From: Fibrobacter sp. UWP2
GTDB lineage: Bacteria; Fibrobacterota; Fibrobacteria; Fibrobacterales; Fibrobacteraceae
Reading direction: 5' to 3'
DNA length: 45,817 bases
Assembly: GCF_900141705.1 (NCBI RefSeq)
Contig: NZ_FQYM01000024.1
Coordinates: 1 to 45,817 of the forward strand
Below, one piece after another: positions 13,139 to 23,879 of this stretch; position 1 is the stretch's first letter, and each line of letters opens with the position of its first letter. Both the position numbers and the translations under genes were made by a program. Under the pieces are notes generated by a model. It was not told the origin of the DNA. It worked only from the letters and a program-made list of their open reading frames with translations, and ran no database searches.

Positions 13139-13480
13139 ATGACCGAAAATGAACATGTAAAACTCACACCAAGACACTACGGCGATCGAGCTGAAGAATG
13201 GATGCGGACCAAGGAAGACAACGTCAAAGGCGACATGTGTTTATGTAATGGTCTTGATTATTATTACAACGGTGAAAAATGGACCATTGTTAATTCAATA
13301 TTCAACAGAAAAAAGTCGTCTGACTTTAACGCAAGGCTAAAATTGTACGAAAGGTTGGTTGACAGGCTCGTAGCAAGAGAGACGACGAAAACGAAAAACA
13401 ATTCCGTCGATTACAGCATAGTAGTGCTTTGCGGACTGATAATGATGTTCACTCTAGGATTCATTCTAGGCAGCTTGTAG
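13139..13480 (+). CDS. Tail-anchored hypothetical membrane protein, 113 aa
   Basis: AAAAAGGAG precedes the ATG at 13139. The first 85 residues are hydrophilic (LTPRHYGDRAEEWMRTKED; GLDYYYNGEKWTIVN) and the last 22 form one hydrophobic helix (VVLCGLIMMFTLGFILG), a C-tail anchor. No domain is recognised. Confidence 0.6.
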   Translation: MTENEHVKLTPRHYGDRAEEWMRTKEDNVKGDMCLCNGLDYYYNGEKWTIVNSIFNRKKSSDFNARLKLYERLVDRLVARETTKTKNNSVDYSIVVLCGLIMMFTLGFILGSL

Positions 13481-13519
13481 AACCAAACCAATAAGCGAGA
13501 CAACAAAGGAGAGAAAACC

Positions 13520-13738
13520 ATGAGAAACATCGCAGGAAAACCATGCTTCAGCGTGAAAGATCTCGTCGATTTTTCCGGCTTTTCGCGTTCTTACATCAGC
13601 ACTCTTATTGCCAAGACGAAGGAAGGCAAGCTCTCGCCTCCATTACCATTCTATGATTTCGTGACCAACAAGCGCCATAAGTATTTTTTCGAAAAGGACG
13701 CTATCTTGTCTTGGTTCGACGCCATAAGATCTGTCTAG
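13520..13738 (+). CDS. Excisionase-like HTH protein, 72 aa
   Basis: The product has a MerR-superfamily winged HTH as in AlpA and Xis proteins: CFSVKDLVDFSGFSRSYIST, a Lys-containing turn, then LPFYDFVTNKRHKYFFEKDA as wing and C-terminal helix. It lies nine bases before the integrase in the same direction, the usual place of a recombination directionality factor, which bends attachment-site DNA and favours excision. GGAGAG precedes the ATG. It could also be an activator of integrase expression. Confidence 0.75.
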   Translation: MRNIAGKPCFSVKDLVDFSGFSRSYISTLIAKTKEGKLSPPLPFYDFVTNKRHKYFFEKDAILSWFDAIRSV

Positions 13739-13747
13739 GAGTACAAA

Positions 13748-14767
13748 ATGAAACGTTACAGCATCTTCCAAAAGCACAAGCGCAGGGGCAACATGACCTG
13801 GTACGGCCGCATATCGGAAAACGGCCTGTTCCACGTCATTTCCCTCGGCACCAAGAAAAAGGCCGACGCCATCGCCTGGCTCGATCTGATGAACGCGCAG
13901 AAGTTTCTTCCGGAAGGATTCGCGAGCGACAAGCCCGACGCGCACCTGGTCGAACTCAAGAATAAGTTCGTCGATTCCATCGAGGTCGCAAACTCGGCAA
14001 GCGATTCGACGGTCCGCGCATACCAGCTCAGGCTTTCGTATTTTCTCGACTGGGCTGCATCGAGAGGCAAAAAGCTCGTGTCCCAGGTCAGCGACAAGGA
14101 CGCCGTCGACTTTTCGACCGTCATCGCCACCAAGTACGCCCCGAAGACCGCCAGCGAGATCCTGAAGCTCACCAAGGCAATGTTCTCTTTTTCCCAGCGT
14201 ATATACAAGACCATCGGGAACCCGTTCGAGTACGTGCGCCGGCCGAAGCTCAAAAGGACCGCAAAAGGCTTCTGGACGCCAGAAGAAATCAACGCCATCT
14301 TGGCCGCAGCTCCGAGCACCGCATTCCGCAAGTTCTGGGCCCTCATGGCGTTCGCCGGACTTCGCTACTTCGAAGCCCGCGATTTGCGCTGGAAAGACGT
14401 CTCCGGGGACAAGATCACGCTCATGGGCAAGGGCGACAAGCTGGCCACCGTTCCGCTGTCAGAACGCCTCAAAAACGAGCTTGGCGAGCCAGGGAACCCG
14501 GACGAAACCATCGTGGCCTCAGGGACGTTCGCCAACAACACCACGAGCATCCGCACGCTCCGTGCCGCAGTCATATCCGCCGGCCTGGATCCCGAAGGCG
14601 CAAACAACCACAAATTCCGCCACAGTTTTGCCAGCAACCTCATCAGGTCAGGCGTAAACATCAAGGCAGTCCAGCAGCTCATGCGCCACGAATCCATCGA
14701 CATCACCCTGAACACTTACTCGCACCTGATGCAAGACGACCTCAAGGATGCAATCAACGCAATCTAG
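13748..14767 (+). CDS. int: Tyrosine-type site-specific integrase, 339 aa
   Basis: The N-terminal region (to residue about 60) resembles arm-binding domains (MTWYGRISENGLFHVISLGT), followed by a SAM-like core-binding domain and the catalytic domain. The conserved set is visible: Arg206 (AGLRYFEARDL), Lys near 228-231 (MGKGDKLATVPL), His288 and Arg291 (HKFRHSFASNL), His314 (LMRHESI) and nucleophile Tyr324 (NTYSHL). It cuts and joins attachment sites at the tRNA-Lys gene whose 3' end lies 198 bases downstream. Length is usual for phage and ICE integrases. Confidence 0.95.
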   Translation: MKRYSIFQKHKRRGNMTWYGRISENGLFHVISLGTKKKADAIAWLDLMNAQKFLPEGFASDKPDAHLVELKNKFVDSIEVANSASDSTVRAYQLRLSYFLDWAASRGKKLVSQVSDKDAVDFSTVIATKYAPKTASEILKLTKAMFSFSQRIYKTIGNPFEYVRRPKLKRTAKGFWTPEEINAILAAAPSTAFRKFWALMAFAGLRYFEARDLRWKDVSGDKITLMGKGDKLATVPLSERLKNELGEPGNPDETIVASGTFANNTTSIRTLRAAVISAGLDPEGANNHKFRHSFASNLIRSGVNIKAVQQLMRHESIDITLNTYSHLMQDDLKDAINAI

Positions 14768-14830
14768 TCCCTTGTTTTTTTGGTTTTAGGTGGTTACAAA
14801 ATGGTGACTACATCTGCACACAACAAGGAA

Positions 14831-14860
14831 AAACGGCAAAATTACGCAAAAAACGGCAAA
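14831..14860 (+). repeat. 20-bp-period repeats AAACGGCAAA, candidate integrase arm sites
   Basis: AAACGGCAAA occurs at 14831-14840 and exactly again at 14851-14860, with related TTGGCAAAAATCGGCA at about 14879. Lying between int and the tRNA 3' end, they are candidate arm-type or accessory sites. Confidence 0.4.
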
Positions 14861-14917
14861 TAGCGTATTTTTAGAATTTTGGCAAAAATCGGCATTTTCG
14901 CAGGTATCAAAAACAGC

Positions 14918-14963
14918 CGAAAAAATAAAAAAAGTGCCGAAATCTTGCGAAATTCGGCACTTT
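14918..14963 (-). terminator. Terminator of tRNA-Lys
   Basis: A perfect 11-bp inverted repeat (AAAGTGCCGAA 14931-14941, TTCGGCACTTT 14953-14963) is followed on the minus strand by a T-rich run (14930-14918). It starts two bases after the tRNA 3' end. Confidence 0.8.
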
Positions 14964-14965
14964 AG

Positions 14966-15038
<73 letters not shown>

Positions 15039-15139
15039 ATTGTCGCTTGGACGCGCACAATTATAGAAAAGGATTTAACCCTTGGCAAGGGGATTTTAGA
15101 AAAAAAATTATCTTTTTTTTGAAAAACTCGTCAAAATCT

Positions 15140-16042
15140 ATGAGTCTAAACTACAATCGGCTAGACGCCTACCTTTCTTTTTTGGGAGTGGAACGGAACC
15201 TCTCCCCCAAGACCCTCCAAAGCTACCAGGAGGACTTGCGGCACTTTGTCGCCTGGCTCGACGAACGTGGGCTCGACCTCAAAGAAATGACACCCGCCGT
15301 GCTGGACGAGTTCCTGACACTGACCGCCGAGCGCGAGGACTACTCCCCCACCTCGGTCGCGAGGCACTTTTCGAGCCTGCGCGGGTTCCTCAAATACATG
15401 CAGAACCAGGGCGAGTACGACTACAGCACCGAATCCATGCTCGCCACGCCCAAGCTGGGCCACTACCTGCCCGAGTACCTCACCCGCGAAGAGGTGGACA
15501 GCGTCTTTGAAAGTGCCGCCAACGGCAAGAACCCGTTGCGCGATACGGCGCTTTTCGAGCTCATGTACAGCGCGGGGTTACGCATTTCTGAAACGCTAGG
15601 CATCAAACTTTCGCAGCTGGATCTGGACAATGAATGGCTTACCCCCATCGGGAAGGGCAACAAGCAGCGTCTGATTCCGCTCGGGAGCAAGGCGAAGGAG
15701 AACCTGAAGGCGTGGATTGAAGAGGGGCGCCCACTCACCCACCCGACTACAGACAACATAATTTTGAACTCCCTCGGCAAACCGATGACCCGCATGGGAG
15801 CTTGGAAAATCGTACAACTGCACACGGCCCACTTGACCAAGCAGGTCTCGCCGCACACCTTCCGGCACAGCTTTGCCACGCATTGCCTGGAGGCAGGCAT
15901 GGACCTGCGCGTACTGCAGGAACTTCTCGGCCACGCCGACATCAGCACCACGCAGATCTACACGCATATCGACAAGGAATTCATCAAGCAGGAACATAGG
16001 CAGTTCCACCCACGGGAAAAAGGGGCTTCTGCCTCCGGTTAA
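15140..16042 (+). CDS. xerD: Tyrosine recombinase XerD (XerC/D family), 300 aa
   Basis: The length and the compact start (MSLNYNRLDAYLSFL) fit XerC/XerD, which resolve chromosome dimers at dif during division. Catalytic residues are Arg148 (SAGLRISE), Lys172/175 (GKGNKQR), His239 and Arg242 (SPHTFRHSFATH), His265 (LLGHADIST) and Tyr274 (TQIYTH). The ATG at 15140 is chosen; an earlier in-frame start adds 31 residues read from the tRNA leader. The LLGHADISTTQIYTH block is XerD-like, but XerC cannot be excluded without its partner. Confidence 0.85.
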   Translation: MSLNYNRLDAYLSFLGVERNLSPKTLQSYQEDLRHFVAWLDERGLDLKEMTPAVLDEFLTLTAEREDYSPTSVARHFSSLRGFLKYMQNQGEYDYSTESMLATPKLGHYLPEYLTREEVDSVFESAANGKNPLRDTALFELMYSAGLRISETLGIKLSQLDLDNEWLTPIGKGNKQRLIPLGSKAKENLKAWIEEGRPLTHPTTDNIILNSLGKPMTRMGAWKIVQLHTAHLTKQVSPHTFRHSFATHCLEAGMDLRVLQELLGHADISTTQIYTHIDKEFIKQEHRQFHPREKGASASG

Positions 16043-16049
16043 AAAAAAC

Positions 16050-16055
16050 TATAAT
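16050..16055 (+). promoter_or_regulatory. -10 hexamer TATAAT for the lipoprotein gene
   Basis: A consensus TATAAT lies 8-13 bases after the xerD stop and predicts a transcript start near 16062, 27 bases before the lipoprotein ATG. No clear -35 is visible. Confidence 0.45.
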
Positions 16056-16088
16056 TGCCGTTGTATGGGAAAAAAAAGGAGCTATAGT

Positions 16089-19093
<3,005 letters not shown>

Positions 19094-19118
19094 TAGTCGC
19101 GCTCATCGATATGACATA

Positions 19119-19153
19119 AAAAAATCCCTCGGTTTAAAACCGGGGGATTTTTT
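19119..19153 (+). terminator. Terminator after leuB, bidirectional
   Basis: AATCCC-T-CGGTTT pairs with AAACCG-G-GGGATT and is followed by TTTTTT; an A-run on the left lets it also serve the leftward gene at 19169. Confidence 0.85.
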
Positions 19154-19168
19154 AAACCTAAGTTAAAA

Positions 19169-20275
19169 CTAGTCCTCGACGAGGGCTTCGCCAGCATCTT
19201 CCACGGTCCAATCGCGGATGTGCTTGGCGAGCGCCACCTGGCCGTCCTTCTCAAGAGTATCCGAAATGGCGTTCAAAACTTCGGCGTCCTGCGTAGTGAG
19301 TTCCTTCTCGAACAGGTCGAGGTAACCCGAGAGCTGGTCGTAGCACTTTAGCGAGACCATGAGCTGCATGAACTCCACATCGAGGCCGTCGCCGCTGCGA
19401 AACTTGGCATGTGCCTCCACAAGGCTCTTGACCTCGGAGGGCGGCACCACCGAGCACAGGCGCGCGAGGTGGATGACCTTCGGGAAGGTCTCGTAAAGAC
19501 GGTGGGCGATTTTCACGCAGTCCGTCTTGCGGCCTTCGCGGTCAGCTATGGCGGCGAGCAGGTCCAGGTACGCCTCCTCGTCCTCGTTGCCTGGGTTCTG
19601 GACGTCACCCAGCCACTGCTTGGCAAGCTCAATGTCGCCTGCCATAAATTGCGAGTTCGCAATGTCAATAAGCGTCGCGTTGCTCTTGTCCGGGTCCTTC
19701 ATGAGCGCAGCCTTCGCAAAGTCCTCTGCGTCCTTGATGGAATCGGCCATGTCGCAAATGGCGTCCAGAACATCCTCGCGGTTTTCGAGTTCCACCTCAG
19801 AGACCGTATCGATGAGTTCACGAATCAATGCCTTCGCGCGTTCCGCCGGCAAGAATTCTTCCAAAGAGAGGAACACCACGGAACGGCCTTCCCCACCCAC
19901 ATGACGCAGCGCCAAGTCGTGCACCAGGTCCGCCACGTAATCCTTGTCCTCGAAGGCAGTTGCGAGTTCAACAAAAAACGTACCCGCGTCGTAAAACAGG
20001 TCGTTCCACGCCTCCTGTTCGTCGTCCTCGGCCTTGAAAGCGACAAAGTCCGCACGCAAGGTCCAGGCGAGCAGTTCCAGCTGGAGCCTGCCATCCTTCA
20101 CGTCCTCAATATCGTCGATACCCTTCGCGATGGTGTCGAACAGTTCTTCCGGGCGATTCAACAGACGGGACTCGCCCGAAACAATCTGCGAGAGCGTCTC
20201 GCGAATACGGTCCTCTTTACCGCGGTTCGCCTGTGCGAGTGCAGCCGACTTAAAAAACTTCTTTTTCTTTGCCAT
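19169..20275 (-). CDS. Helical repeat protein of unknown function, 368 aa
   Basis: The product starts with a basic stretch (MAKKKKFFKSAALAQANRGK) and continues as acidic, all-helical sequence with TPR-like pairs (NSQFMAGDIELAKQWLGDVQ; AYLDLLAAIADREGRKTDCV; VALAKHIRDWTVEDAGEALV). A segment YVADLVHDLALRHVGGEGRS recalls DUF6880-type helical proteins, though weakly. No catalytic motif is seen; a scaffold or protein-binding role fits the helical repeats. It is 18 bases downstream of purF in the same direction, so probably co-transcribed with it. Confidence 0.75.
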   Translation of the reverse strand: MAKKKKFFKSAALAQANRGKEDRIRETLSQIVSGESRLLNRPEELFDTIAKGIDDIEDVKDGRLQLELLAWTLRADFVAFKAEDDEQEAWNDLFYDAGTFFVELATAFEDKDYVADLVHDLALRHVGGEGRSVVFLSLEEFLPAERAKALIRELIDTVSEVELENREDVLDAICDMADSIKDAEDFAKAALMKDPDKSNATLIDIANSQFMAGDIELAKQWLGDVQNPGNEDEEAYLDLLAAIADREGRKTDCVKIAHRLYETFPKVIHLARLCSVVPPSEVKSLVEAHAKFRSGDGLDVEFMQLMVSLKCYDQLSGYLDLFEKELTTQDAEVLNAISDTLEKDGQVALAKHIRDWTVEDAGEALVED

Positions 20276-20293
20276 GCGCAGAAATGTAGAAAA

Positions 20294-21679
20294 CTAGCCG
20301 CAACGCGTCTTCTGCGAATCGCTACCGATGTAATCGGGATAATCGTTGTCAAAACAGGCGGCACAGTAATGCTCGCCGTCGCCGGTGCATTCCTTCATGC
20401 CATCGACGCTCAGGTAGCCAAGGCTTTCAACGCCGAGCATCTTGGCAATTTCTTCGGGCGTCATCGAACTTGCCGCAAGCTCCCCCTGGCTCGGGAAATC
20501 CATCCCGAAAAAGCAGGGGTGCGCCACCGGGGGCGACGCGATGCGGATATGCACCTCCAAAGCGCCAGCATCCCGCAGCATGCGAGAGAGGATCTTGAGC
20601 GTCGTCCCGCGAACAATGGAATCTTCAACGACGCAAACGCGCTTGTTCTTGAGCACGCCCACAATCGGGTTGAACTTGAGCTTCACCTTCTGTTCGCGCA
20701 CGTTCTGCGTCGGATCAATGAAGGTTCTGCCCACATAGTGGTTACGCAGGAGACCTATTTCAAATCTGATGCCGCTCGCCTGCGAATAGCCGAGAGCCGC
20801 CGTTGTCGCGCTGTCCGGGACAGAAATCACGATGTCCGCATCCACCGGGCATTCCTTCGCTAGTTGCTTACCCATCTTGCGGCGCACCTTGTCGCAGCTC
20901 TGCTCGAAAATCACGGAGTCCGGACGACTGAAATAGATGTACTCGAAAATGCAATGCGCCTGACGGTCCTTCTGCGTAAAGCGCTCGGAATGTAGCCCGT
21001 TGTTCGTGATGGTCAGGAACTCACCCGGCTGGATATCGCGCACATAATTCGCCCCGAGCAAGTCGAAGGCGCAAGTTTCGCTCGCCACGCACCAGGATTT
21101 TCCCATTCTTGCCAAAGACAGCGGGCGGAACCCGAAACCGTCACGGGCGACGTACATCGTGTCCTTGCTAATGAATACAAGGCAAAAGCTTCCCGTAAAC
21201 TTCGTAATCGCCCTCTTGAGGGCTTCCCCCAAGGTATCGGCGGAAGTGCGTGCGATTTCGTGCAGGAGGATTTCGGAATCGGAAGTCGTCTGGAAAATGT
21301 GTCCTTCAGCTTCCATCTCGGCGCGGAGTTCGTTCGCGTTGGTGATGTTGCCGTTGTGGACTACCGCAAGCTGGCCCCACTTGCAGCTCACGAGTATCGG
21401 CTGCGCATTGGCCAAGGTACTTGCACCCGTAGTGCTGTAACGCACATGACCAACTCCCGCAAAGCCTTGCAGTTCGTCAACGTTGTGTTCCCGTAAAAGT
21501 GTAGAAACCAGACCCATGGACTTACGGACGCGAACCTTGTCGCCGTCGGTGACCGCGAAGCCAGCGCTTTCCTGACCGCGGTGCTGAAGAGCATAAAGAC
21601 CCATGGTGATATTACGTACAACGTTATCTCCATTATAAATTCCGATAACGCCGCATTCTTCGTGCAATTCTTCGAGCAT
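20294..21679 (-). CDS. purF: Amidophosphoribosyltransferase
   Basis: PurF makes phosphoribosylamine from PRPP and glutamine, the first committed purine step. The N-terminal MLEELHEECGVIGIYNGDNV contains the nucleophile Cys exposed after propeptide removal, and the glutaminase domain runs to about residue 230 (GLYALQHRGQESAGFAV). The phosphoribosyltransferase part holds the PRPP loop VCVVEDSIVRGTT. C-terminal cysteines (EHYCAACFDNDYP) suit the Fe-S type of PurF. The ATG at 21679 follows AGAGG; an earlier in-frame start adds an unlikely 21 residues. It diverges from glnK-amtB across 380 bases. Confidence 0.96.
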   Translation of the reverse strand: MLEELHEECGVIGIYNGDNVVRNITMGLYALQHRGQESAGFAVTDGDKVRVRKSMGLVSTLLREHNVDELQGFAGVGHVRYSTTGASTLANAQPILVSCKWGQLAVVHNGNITNANELRAEMEAEGHIFQTTSDSEILLHEIARTSADTLGEALKRAITKFTGSFCLVFISKDTMYVARDGFGFRPLSLARMGKSWCVASETCAFDLLGANYVRDIQPGEFLTITNNGLHSERFTQKDRQAHCIFEYIYFSRPDSVIFEQSCDKVRRKMGKQLAKECPVDADIVISVPDSATTAALGYSQASGIRFEIGLLRNHYVGRTFIDPTQNVREQKVKLKFNPIVGVLKNKRVCVVEDSIVRGTTLKILSRMLRDAGALEVHIRIASPPVAHPCFFGMDFPSQGELAASSMTPEEIAKMLGVESLGYLSVDGMKECTGDGEHYCAACFDNDYPDYIGSDSQKTRCG

Positions 21680-21762
21680 AACGCCTCTTTGAATTTTAGC
21701 CTCCCCCACCTCTAAGGTCGCAGCCCATCCACGCGGATGCAAGCAGGGAAGCGGACGTCAAA

Positions 21763-21791
21763 AATATAGCAACGGCAAAACCCTTCAACAA
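21763..21791 (-). promoter_or_regulatory. purF promoter
   Basis: Minus-strand TTGTTG (21791-21786), 17-base spacer, TATATT (21768-21763). Predicted +1 is near 21756, giving a 77-base leader. The intergenic stretch to glnK is otherwise AT-rich and gene-free apart from the nitrogen control sites. Confidence 0.55.
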
Positions 21792-21852
21792 TACAAAAAA
21801 CAAAACATTTTTTTGCCCTTACGTCCCGAGCGCATAAACAAACCAAGCACAC

Positions 21853-21944
21853 TTTTACATTTTTTGATTTTTTTTCATTTTGCGAAAAGAAAATGTAAAA
21901 CAAGCACTTTTCAAACACGCCGATTCTTTTACGTGTTATGAAAC
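21853..21944 (+). promoter_or_regulatory. Candidate upstream activator sites for glnK-amtB
   Basis: TTTTACATTTT (21853-21863) and its exact reverse complement AAAATGTAAAA (21890-21900) flank a 26-base spacer. A weaker dyad TTTACG-N5-TGAAAC (21928-21944) follows. All lie 50-145 bases before the sigma-54 promoter, the usual range for an NtrC-type activator, and resemble the dyad upstream of gltB. Confidence 0.5.
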
Positions 21945-21994
21945 TGTCGCCGATTTTTCACGTTTTTTGCGAATTTCCTACGACATAAAAATTT

Positions 21995-22010
21995 TGGCAC
22001 GCAATTTGCA
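21995..22010 (+). promoter_or_regulatory. Sigma-54 promoter of glnK-amtB
   Basis: TGGCACG-CAAT-TTGCA matches the -24/-12 consensus with correct spacing. Transcription should start near 22020, about 40 bases before the glnK ATG. Confidence 0.88.
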
Positions 22011-22060
22011 TAATGGATAACGAAATTCACAATCCCGTGAAAATCAAACAAGGGAAACCC

Positions 22061-22402
22061 ATGAAGCTCGTAACAGCTTACATTCAGCCAGAAAGGCTCA
22101 ATCTCGTGAAGCAAGCGCTTTACGAAAACAACATTTTCAAGATGTCAGTAACCAACGTGCTGGGCTGCGGCCAGCAGAAAGGCTACAACCAGCGCTTCCG
22201 CGGCGTGGTGACCGAGGTGAATTTGCTCAAGAAGATTTGCCTCAAGATTGCGGTGAACGACGAATTCGTGCAGCCCTGCATCGACGCCATCATCAAGGGC
22301 GCGCGCTCCGGCGAAATCGGCGACGGAAAGATTTTCGTCACGAATCTCGAACAGTGCATCCGTATCCGCACCGGAGAAAGTGGGCCGGAAGCGATTGGTT
22401 AA
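22061..22402 (+). CDS. glnK: PII nitrogen regulatory protein (GlnK/GlnB type)
   Basis: The 113-residue product aligns along its length with PII proteins: the start [20 protein letters not shown], the ATP-binding GDGKIFV (88-93) and C-terminal RIRTGE (101-106). PII trimers sense ATP/ADP and 2-oxoglutarate, and GlnK plugs the AmtB channel. The T-loop reads [17 protein letters not shown]; position 51, normally the uridylylated Tyr, is Thr, and position 46 is Phe, so GlnD-type modification is not expected. The ATG at 22061 follows AAGGGAAA; an upstream in-frame ATG at 22013 is before the likely transcript start. amtB follows after 24 bases. Confidence 0.95.
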   Translation: MKLVTAYIQPERLNLVKQALYENNIFKMSVTNVLGCGQQKGYNQRFRGVVTEVNLLKKICLKIAVNDEFVQPCIDAIIKGARSGEIGDGKIFVTNLEQCIRIRTGESGPEAIG

Positions 22403-22426
22403 TCTTCAACGAAAAGGATCTTCACA

Positions 22427-23692
22427 ATGAACGAAGTTACACAAGTCGTACCTGTCAGCGACGCCATCTTTATGACAGAAAACATCTGGATCATGATCAG
22501 CGCCATGCTGGTGTTCATCATGGGTCTTGGATTCGCCTGCGTTGAAGCGGGCCTCGTGCGTGCGAAGTGCGCCGCCAACGTCGCCTTCAAGAACATCGCG
22601 GTCCCCGCCATAGGCATCACGATGTATGCCCTGCTAGGCTTTGGCCTCATGTATCCGGGAACCTTCAACGGGATTCTCGGTTTCGCGGGCTTTGGCATTG
22701 GCGACTGGGCGAATCCGGCCAGTTTCACCTCTGCCTACAACGGCCACTTTACCTTGTTTGCAGACTGGCTGTTCCAGGCAATGTTTGCCGCCACTGCAGC
22801 GACGATTGTCTCTGGTGCCGTGGCCGAACGCGTGAAGCTCAACTCCTTCCTCGTATTCACTCTTGTCTACGTGGCTATCGTCTACCCCATCGTGGGCAGC
22901 TGGACATGGGGCGGTGGCTGGCTTAGCACCATCGGCAAGGCTGGCTTCCATGACCTCGCTGGTTCTACGCTCGTTCACTCCGTGGGTGGCTGGGCAGCGC
23001 TTGCCGGCGTGATGATCCTCGGACCGCGTATCGGCAAGTACGTGAACGGCAAGGTACACGCCATTCCGGCACACAACATCCCGCTTGCAACCATCGGTGT
23101 ATTCATGCTGTGGTTCGGTTGGTGGGGATTCAACGCCGGTTCCGCCCTCTCCGGCGACCCGAAGGCAACTAGCTGGATTTTGGTGACCACGAACCTCGCC
23201 GCTGTCGCTGGCATCATTACCGCAACACTCACGAGCTGGATTGTTTCGAAGAAGCCCGACGCCACCATGGCCCTCAACGGATGCCTTGCCGGTCTCGTGG
23301 CAATCACTGCCGGTGCCGACGTGGTGACTCCGCTCTCCTCCTGGATTATCGGTGCCATCGCTGGCGTGCTCGTAGTCGGTGCAGTGTTCATGTTCGACCG
23401 CCTGCACTTGGACGACCCGGTCGGTGCTCTCTCTGTTCACCTGGTGAACGGCGTGTGGGGTACGATTGCCGTGGGTATCTTTGACATGACGGGCGATTAC
23501 AGCGTGCTCACTCAGCTTATCGGTGTTGCCGCCTACGCCCTGCCCTGCTTCGCCGGTGCTAGCCTGATCTTCTTCGTCATCAAGAAGACAATGGGCCTGC
23601 GCGTCACGGAAAGGCAAGAACTCCGCGGTCTCGACCAAAGCGAACACGGACAAGAATCCTACAGCGGATTCCAGATCTTCAGCAACATGTAA
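22427..23692 (+). CDS. amtB: Ammonium transporter Amt
   Basis: The 421-residue product has the typical 11 membrane segments of Amt proteins. It begins with MISAMLVFIMGLGFACVEAG, holds the central LAGSTLVHSVGGWAAL region with the first pore His, and NGCLAGLVAITAGAD and AVSVHLVNGVWGT-like segments with the second. It moves ammonium across the inner membrane and forms a trimer that GlnK can block. AAAGGATC precedes the ATG. It shares the sigma-54 promoter with glnK, so it should be induced at low nitrogen. Confidence 0.97.
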   Translation: MNEVTQVVPVSDAIFMTENIWIMISAMLVFIMGLGFACVEAGLVRAKCAANVAFKNIAVPAIGITMYALLGFGLMYPGTFNGILGFAGFGIGDWANPASFTSAYNGHFTLFADWLFQAMFAATAATIVSGAVAERVKLNSFLVFTLVYVAIVYPIVGSWTWGGGWLSTIGKAGFHDLAGSTLVHSVGGWAALAGVMILGPRIGKYVNGKVHAIPAHNIPLATIGVFMLWFGWWGFNAGSALSGDPKATSWILVTTNLAAVAGIITATLTSWIVSKKPDATMALNGCLAGLVAITAGADVVTPLSSWIIGAIAGVLVVGAVFMFDRLHLDDPVGALSVHLVNGVWGTIAVGIFDMTGDYSVLTQLIGVAAYALPCFAGASLIFFVIKKTMGLRVTERQELRGLDQSEHGQESYSGFQIFSNM

Positions 23693-23780
23693 TGTCAAGT
23701 GGTTAGTGATTAGTGATTTGTGATTAGGAACGCTAATTAGAAATCACGAAAACTAACTTCATGAATTTCTCTGTTAACTA

Positions 23781-23812
23781 AAAAGCCCCGGGACAAAAGT
23801 CTCGGGGTTTTC
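23781..23812 (+). terminator. Terminator of glnK-amtB
   Basis: AGCCCCGGGAC and GTCTCGGGGTTT pair around AAAA, followed by TTTT. Between amtB and this hairpin lies a short degenerate repeat of GTGATTAG words (23702-23730). Confidence 0.75.
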
Positions 23813-23829
23813 CATATTTAGAGTAAAAT

Positions 23830-23852
23830 AAAAAAGCCTCGATTGGAGGCTT
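23830..23852 (-). terminator. Terminator after nadE
   Basis: On the minus strand AAGCCTC and GAGGCTT pair around a 5-base loop and lead into TTTTTATTTT. Confidence 0.75.
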
Positions 23853-23879
23853 GAATACTCGCATTTTTAGTGATTAAAT

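Larger units (their letters stand above)
1..14965. mobile_element. Integrated mobile element (prophage or ICE-like), left end outside window
   Basis: A run of about 35 mostly tiny, tightly packed genes ends with an excisionase-like gene and a tyrosine integrase whose stop codon is 198 bases from the 3' end of tRNA-Lys. This is the classic layout of a tRNA-targeted integrative element. Contents include HTH regulators, HicA/HicB, SSB, a ParB-like protein, a replisome-organiser-like protein and an exonuclease, that is, an early or replication module. No structural, lysis or conjugation genes are visible. I looked for a second copy of the tRNA 3' end as the left attachment site and found none, so the left boundary probably lies before base 1. 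Confidence 0.75.

Noticed and set aside
1-13700. Left attachment site (copy of the tRNA-Lys 3' end) inside the window
   Set aside because: No stretch matching the tRNA 3' sequence was found; the element must extend beyond base 1.
15047-15139. N-terminal extension of XerD
   Set aside because: The added residues read the tRNA-Lys promoter region and are not part of the Xer fold.
19409-20863. A 484-codon plus-strand frame across the gene at 19169 and purF
   Set aside because: It spans two real minus-strand genes and their gap, with no recognisable protein; a codon-bias shadow.
22013-22060. Start of glnK at the upstream ATG at 22013
   Set aside because: It lies before the transcript start expected from the sigma-54 promoter and adds 16 residues not found in PII proteins.
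23700-23740. Repeats of GTGATTAG words as a CRISPR-like array
   Set aside because: Only a short degenerate tandem of about 30 bases with no spacers; no cas genes nearby.
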